DNA of 11,152 nucleotides from Flavobacteriales bacterium (GTDB taxonomy: Bacteria; Bacteroidota; Bacteroidia; Flavobacteriales; BACL11), in contig PCBP01000006.1 of the NCBI GenBank assembly GCA_002730985.1, positions 35,203 through 46,354 on the forward strand, read 5' to 3'. The notes beneath the pieces were generated by a model that was not told the origin of the DNA, did no database searches, and saw nothing but the letters and a program-made list of their open reading frames with translations. The position numbers and the translations under genes were made by a program. This document shows, in pieces, positions 8,327 through 11,152 of the stretch (position 1 is the first letter of the stretch; the number at the start of each line of letters is the position of its first letter).

Positions 8327-10192
8327 ATGAAAAAGATTTACATTTCGATTTTTACTTTAGCAATATCATTTAGTGCTATGGCACAATTATCTTTAGAGAG
8401 TTTGACTTTTGCTAAAGGGGAGAAATCTAATAGGTCCTCTTTAATGGATTCAGAGAAATCAGCAGCTATTTGGGAGGAGGATTTTGCAAATGGGATTCCT
8501 GTAGGGTGGACAAATTCTGCTGCTCCATGGGTATACAGAGGGCCAGGAACCACACCTAATCAAAATACAGGAACTCAAGGAGCATATGGAACAGCTTCCA
8601 CTACTATTAGTTCTCCAACACAGGCTAACGGATTTATTATTTTTGATTCTGATTATTATGACAATAATGGTGCTCAAGGAAATTTTGGAAATGGGCCATA
8701 CCCAGTTCCACATAATGGAGAACTAATGACAGATATGATCGACCTAACATCTTATTCGGATGTTACATTAATGGCTCATTCTTATTTTAGAACTTTTCAA
8801 GGGCAAGCCTTTGTTGCTTTTTACGTTAATGGCATTTATGATTCGCAGGTAGAGGTTCATTCTAATTTAGCTGTTAATGATGCTACTACTACTGATGCTA
8901 CTGCTTTAATAAGACTTCCATTAAGTGTATGTGGCAATGCTAATGTTCAAATGCAGTTTATTTTTGATGGGACTAGTCAGTCAAATGTCAATGGTTCGGG
9001 GTATTATTTTTGGATGCTGGATGATTTAGAGTTAGTGGAAACACCAGCCTATTTAATGGATGTAGTTGATCAGAATCATGGTGGTTGGGATATTGGATAT
9101 CTTGCAACTTCAGGTGTTGGAATGGATTACACCTTCAAACCAAAAGTTCAATCAGATGCTAACCCTTATATGTTTGAAATGATAATAGCAAATGTTGGAG
9201 CCCAGCCATTAAATGGCATACAAATGAATGTAGAGGTATTAAATAGCGCAGGTGTTTCAGTATTTAATTCTTCAAGTAGTCCAACAACACTAGCAGTATT
9301 AGATACAGCTTCTTATTTAGCCGATCAGACATATGCTCCATTATCGCAAGGGGTTTATGACATTAATTTCTGGGGAACTTCAGATAGTATTTTGTCTAGT
9401 GATACTTCAGAGATGACAGCTGTAATTACTGATTCAGTTTATGGAAGAGATAATGCTAATCCAGCTGGGGCCTGGAGAGTAGGTAGAGTTTGTGGGGGAT
9501 TACAGTTAGCAAATAAGTTTGATGTTTATGTAGCAGATGAAGCTACATCTGTCTCTGCTTACGTTGCTGATTACTCGGTTGTAGGTGCGGAGATGTATGC
9601 AGTATTGTATGAAGTGGATACAACGGGAACTTCAACAGTTTATATTCCTTTAGATCAAACTGATGATTATACGATACAGCCTGCAGATAGAGATAATTGG
9701 GTAACTATTGGGTTTAATCAGGTAAATAATTTAATGCCAGGCATGTATATGGTTGCAATAGGGGGTTATGTTCACCCAACAGACACATTTGGAATTAATG
9801 TTTCTGGGTCAGCAGAACCTACTATGTCAATGATATATGATGATGGAAATGGCTGTAACCTGGGAAGTCAACCACCCCCATTTTGGTATTGGGTAACTGA
9901 TTGTCCAATGATTAGATTAAATTTTGGGACTCCATTTACTACTAATATAGATGAGAATATATCTAATAATGCCTTTTTAATTTATCCTAATCCTTCGAAA
10001 GGGGTATTTACCATTGAATTAGATGAAGGTTATGATTTAACTATTAGTAATATTTTAGGACAACCTATTTATGTCTCCACTATTTATGGAACAGAAAAAA
10101 CAATTGATTTATCAAGCTTTGATAAAGGTATTTATACAATTGAGTTAAGCAATATAAATAATACATTTACTAAGAAAGTTATTGTTGAATGA
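8327..10192 (+). CDS. Secreted T9SS cargo protein, paralogue of the preceding gene, with adhesin-like head and type A sorting domain
   Basis: The 621-residue protein has a signal peptide (MKKIYISIFTLAISFSAMA, cleaved before Gln20). Its head (about 48-240), starting IWEEDFANGIPVGW and ending YYFWMLDDLELVE, resembles the jelly-roll 'cleaved adhesin / choice-of-anchor J' type. Residues about 241-537 match the unrecognised module of the upstream protein along their length: GGWDIGY, MDYTFKP, NPYMFE, VYGRDN, GAEMYAVLYE, HPTDTFGINVSG and DCPMIRLNF all have counterparts there. The sorting domain is at about 545-621 (FLIYPNPSKGVFTIEL, DLSSFDKGIYTIEL, final KKVIVE). The mature protein has four Cys (202, 389, 510, 526), of which the last three are absent from the aligned parts of the paralogue. 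No catalytic residues were recognised. It is probably surface-attached or secreted; a ligand cannot be named. It ends at a strong terminator. Confidence 0.9.
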   Translation: MKKIYISIFTLAISFSAMAQLSLESLTFAKGEKSNRSSLMDSEKSAAIWEEDFANGIPVGWTNSAAPWVYRGPGTTPNQNTGTQGAYGTASTTISSPTQANGFIIFDSDYYDNNGAQGNFGNGPYPVPHNGELMTDMIDLTSYSDVTLMAHSYFRTFQGQAFVAFYVNGIYDSQVEVHSNLAVNDATTTDATALIRLPLSVCGNANVQMQFIFDGTSQSNVNGSGYYFWMLDDLELVETPAYLMDVVDQNHGGWDIGYLATSGVGMDYTFKPKVQSDANPYMFEMIIANVGAQPLNGIQMNVEVLNSAGVSVFNSSSSPTTLAVLDTASYLADQTYAPLSQGVYDINFWGTSDSILSSDTSEMTAVITDSVYGRDNANPAGAWRVGRVCGGLQLANKFDVYVADEATSVSAYVADYSVVGAEMYAVLYEVDTTGTSTVYIPLDQTDDYTIQPADRDNWVTIGFNQVNNLMPGMYMVAIGGYVHPTDTFGINVSGSAEPTMSMIYDDGNGCNLGSQPPPFWYWVTDCPMIRLNFGTPFTTNIDENISNNAFLIYPNPSKGVFTIELDEGYDLTISNILGQPIYVSTIYGTEKTIDLSSFDKGIYTIELSNINNTFTKKVIVE

Positions 10193-10207
10193 TATGTTGT
10201 TAATGTA

Positions 10208-10250
10208 TTTAAACCAAAAACCCACTCATTGAGTGGGTTTTTGGTTTAAA
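10208..10250. terminator. Bidirectional intrinsic terminator, 20-bp perfect inverted repeat
   Basis: Arms at 10208-10227 and 10231-10250 are perfect reverse complements around the three-base loop ATT. The GC-rich core CCCACTC/GAGTGGG is followed on both strands by TTTTT, then GGTTTAAA. It lies 15 bases after the stop of the second T9SS gene and 2 bases beyond the 3' end of the minus-strand tRNA gene, so it can end both converging transcripts. Confidence 0.88.
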
Positions 10251-10252
10251 AG

Positions 10253-10325
10253 TGGTGCTACCAAGATTCGAACTAGGGACACATGGATTTTCAGTCCATT
10301 GCTCTACCAACTGAGCTATAGCACC
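10253..10325 (-). tRNA. tRNA-Phe (anticodon GAA)
   Basis: On the minus strand a 73-base cloverleaf is complete. The acceptor stem is GGTGCTA/TAGCACC, the D arm GCTC-AGTTGGTA-GAGC, and the anticodon arm ATGGA-CTGAAAA-TCCAT with GAA at the centre. The variable loop is GTGTC, the T arm CCTAG-TTCGAAT-CTTGG, and the discriminator A. The 3' CCA is not encoded (the genome continues CT), so it must be added enzymatically, as is common in this phylum. The T stem has a U-U mismatch at its third pair (positions 51-63 in standard numbering); everything else pairs. It is probably transcribed alone from a box at 10341-10348. Confidence 0.97.
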
Positions 10326-10340
10326 AACTTAATTGGTTTG

Positions 10341-10348
10341 CAAATTTA
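10341..10348 (-). promoter_or_regulatory. Putative -7 promoter box of tRNA-Phe
   Basis: On the minus strand the bases read TAAATTTG, matching TAnnTTTG, 15 bases before the mature 5' end of the tRNA. This would give a short 5' leader for RNase P to remove. No TTG is found at the -33 distance, where the strand carries an A run. Confidence 0.5.
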
Positions 10349-10408
10349 ATTTTTTTTTTGATTTGAAGGAATATTTGATGTTAATCATCATATCGTAATG
10401 TAATTTTA

Positions 10409-10416
10409 TATTTTTG
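10409..10416 (+). promoter_or_regulatory. Putative -7 promoter box of coaX
   Basis: TATTTTTG matches TAnnTTTG and ends 16 bases before the TTG start at 10433, implying a leader of about 10 bases. No TTG lies at the usual -33 distance. The non-coding stretch 10326-10432 holds this box, the tRNA promoter on the other strand, a T run at 10350-10359 and nothing else I recognise. Confidence 0.45.
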
Positions 10417-10432
10417 GAAAAATCTTCATTTT

Positions 10433-11149
10433 TTGAAACTTGTAATTGATATAGGGAATACTAGATCTAAAATTGCTCTTTTTAAGGGCAAGAATCTATT
10501 TGCAAAATCAGATATTAATATGTGTAGTCTTAATAATATCCATAAGTTTGTTGCTGAAAAGGAGATATCGGCTACTATTATTTCATCAGTCAAAAAAATT
10601 AATCCCGAGATATTAAGTATTTTAGATTATTATAGAGGAGTTGTTTTGTCTAAAAATTTATCAATTCCAATTAATAATCATTATAAAACTCCTGATACAT
10701 TAGGACAAGATAGATTAGCAGCATTAGTTGGGGCATATTCTTTATATCCAAATAAAGATATTATAGTGTTTGATGCAGGAACTTGTTTGACAATTGATTT
10801 TTTAAGTAAAAAAGGCGAATATATTGGCGGTAGAATTTCTCCAGGAATTGAAATTAGATATAAGTCATTAAATACTTTTACGGATAAATTGCCGTTAATT
10901 CAGAAAGAAAAGACCACTCCTGTTATTGGTAATGATACAAATTCTTCTATTGTGTCAGGAGTTCAGGGGGGTATTTTGGCTGAGGTTAAGGCAATAATTT
11001 CTGAGTACAGATTGCAAAAACCAGATGCCATTGCTATAGCCACTGGAGGTGATTGTTTTTTCTTTGAAAAGGAATTAAAAAATAGCATATTTGCAAACTC
11101 AAATTTAGTTATGATTGGGTTAAATGAGATATTAGATTTTAATGCATAA
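10433..11149 (+). CDS. coaX: Type III pantothenate kinase (CoaX)
   Basis: CoaX phosphorylates pantothenate with ATP in the first step of coenzyme A synthesis, in the cytoplasm. The 238-residue protein has the ASKHA-fold motifs in order. DIGNT at 6-10 is the phosphate-1 loop. LGQDR at 90-94 has Asp93 as the expected catalytic base. DAGTCLTIDFL begins at 114, GGRISPGI spans 132-139, and GVQGG and ATGGD lie in the C-terminal half. The length is near the lower end of the usual 240-260 residues. The start is TTG: the frame upstream is open only back to a TAA at 10382-10384 and contains no ATG or GTG, while the next Met (residue 30) would remove the essential DIGNT loop. CoaX lacks the CoA feedback inhibition of type I enzymes by family knowledge. 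The gene ends three bases before the window edge, so a close downstream gene is possible. Confidence 0.95.
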   Translation: MKLVIDIGNTRSKIALFKGKNLFAKSDINMCSLNNIHKFVAEKEISATIISSVKKINPEILSILDYYRGVVLSKNLSIPINNHYKTPDTLGQDRLAALVGAYSLYPNKDIIVFDAGTCLTIDFLSKKGEYIGGRISPGIEIRYKSLNTFTDKLPLIQKEKTTPVIGNDTNSSIVSGVQGGILAEVKAIISEYRLQKPDAIAIATGGDCFFFEKELKNSIFANSNLVMIGLNEILDFNA

Positions 11150-11152
11150 AAT

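Noticed and set aside
10350..10359. T run near the tRNA gene as a terminator or slippage site
   Set aside because: No stem precedes it on either strand, and it lies upstream of both the tRNA and coaX, so it is just AT-rich spacer.
10376..10390. Small inverted repeat TGATG-TTAAT-CATCA upstream of coaX, operator-like
   Set aside because: The arms are only five AT-rich bases with no repeat elsewhere; in this composition such palindromes are expected by chance.

Overview
The window reads as ordinary chromosome from an AT-rich member of the Bacteroidota, most likely a flavobacterium-like marine or aquatic lineage. Three things point there. Two secreted proteins end in type IX secretion (T9SS) type A sorting domains. 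Most genes are preceded by the Bacteroidota -7 promoter box TAnnTTTG with short A-rich leaders and no Shine-Dalgarno sequence. The first partial gene resembles the RemB/Wzi-like outer-membrane barrel of gliding flavobacteria.

Layout, left to right: the 3' part of a RemB-like outer-membrane protein gene (1-705) overlaps by one base the start of tsaB (705-1382; t6A tRNA modification). tsaB converges on a DEAD-box RNA helicase gene of the DeaD/CsdA type (1379-3238 or 3259, minus strand); the two stop codons overlap. A 137-base divergent region with a promoter leads into gcvP (3397-6282; glycine cleavage P-protein). Two large paralogous secreted T9SS cargo genes follow (6357-8237 and 8327-10192), separated by an intrinsic terminator. 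After a 20-bp perfect inverted repeat that should terminate transcription in both directions comes tRNA-Phe(GAA) on the minus strand (10253-10325). Last is coaX (10433-11149; type III pantothenate kinase), which starts at TTG.

The genes do not form one pathway. Housekeeping functions (tRNA modification, RNA helicase, one-carbon/glycine metabolism, CoA synthesis, a tRNA) flank two cell-surface or exported proteins. The part I cannot place in a known function is the shared module of about 300 residues in the two T9SS proteins. It lies between different N-terminal jelly-roll-like heads and a common sorting domain. I see no CRISPR array, insertion sequence, phage gene or toxin-antitoxin pair, and no clear sign of a new multi-gene system.
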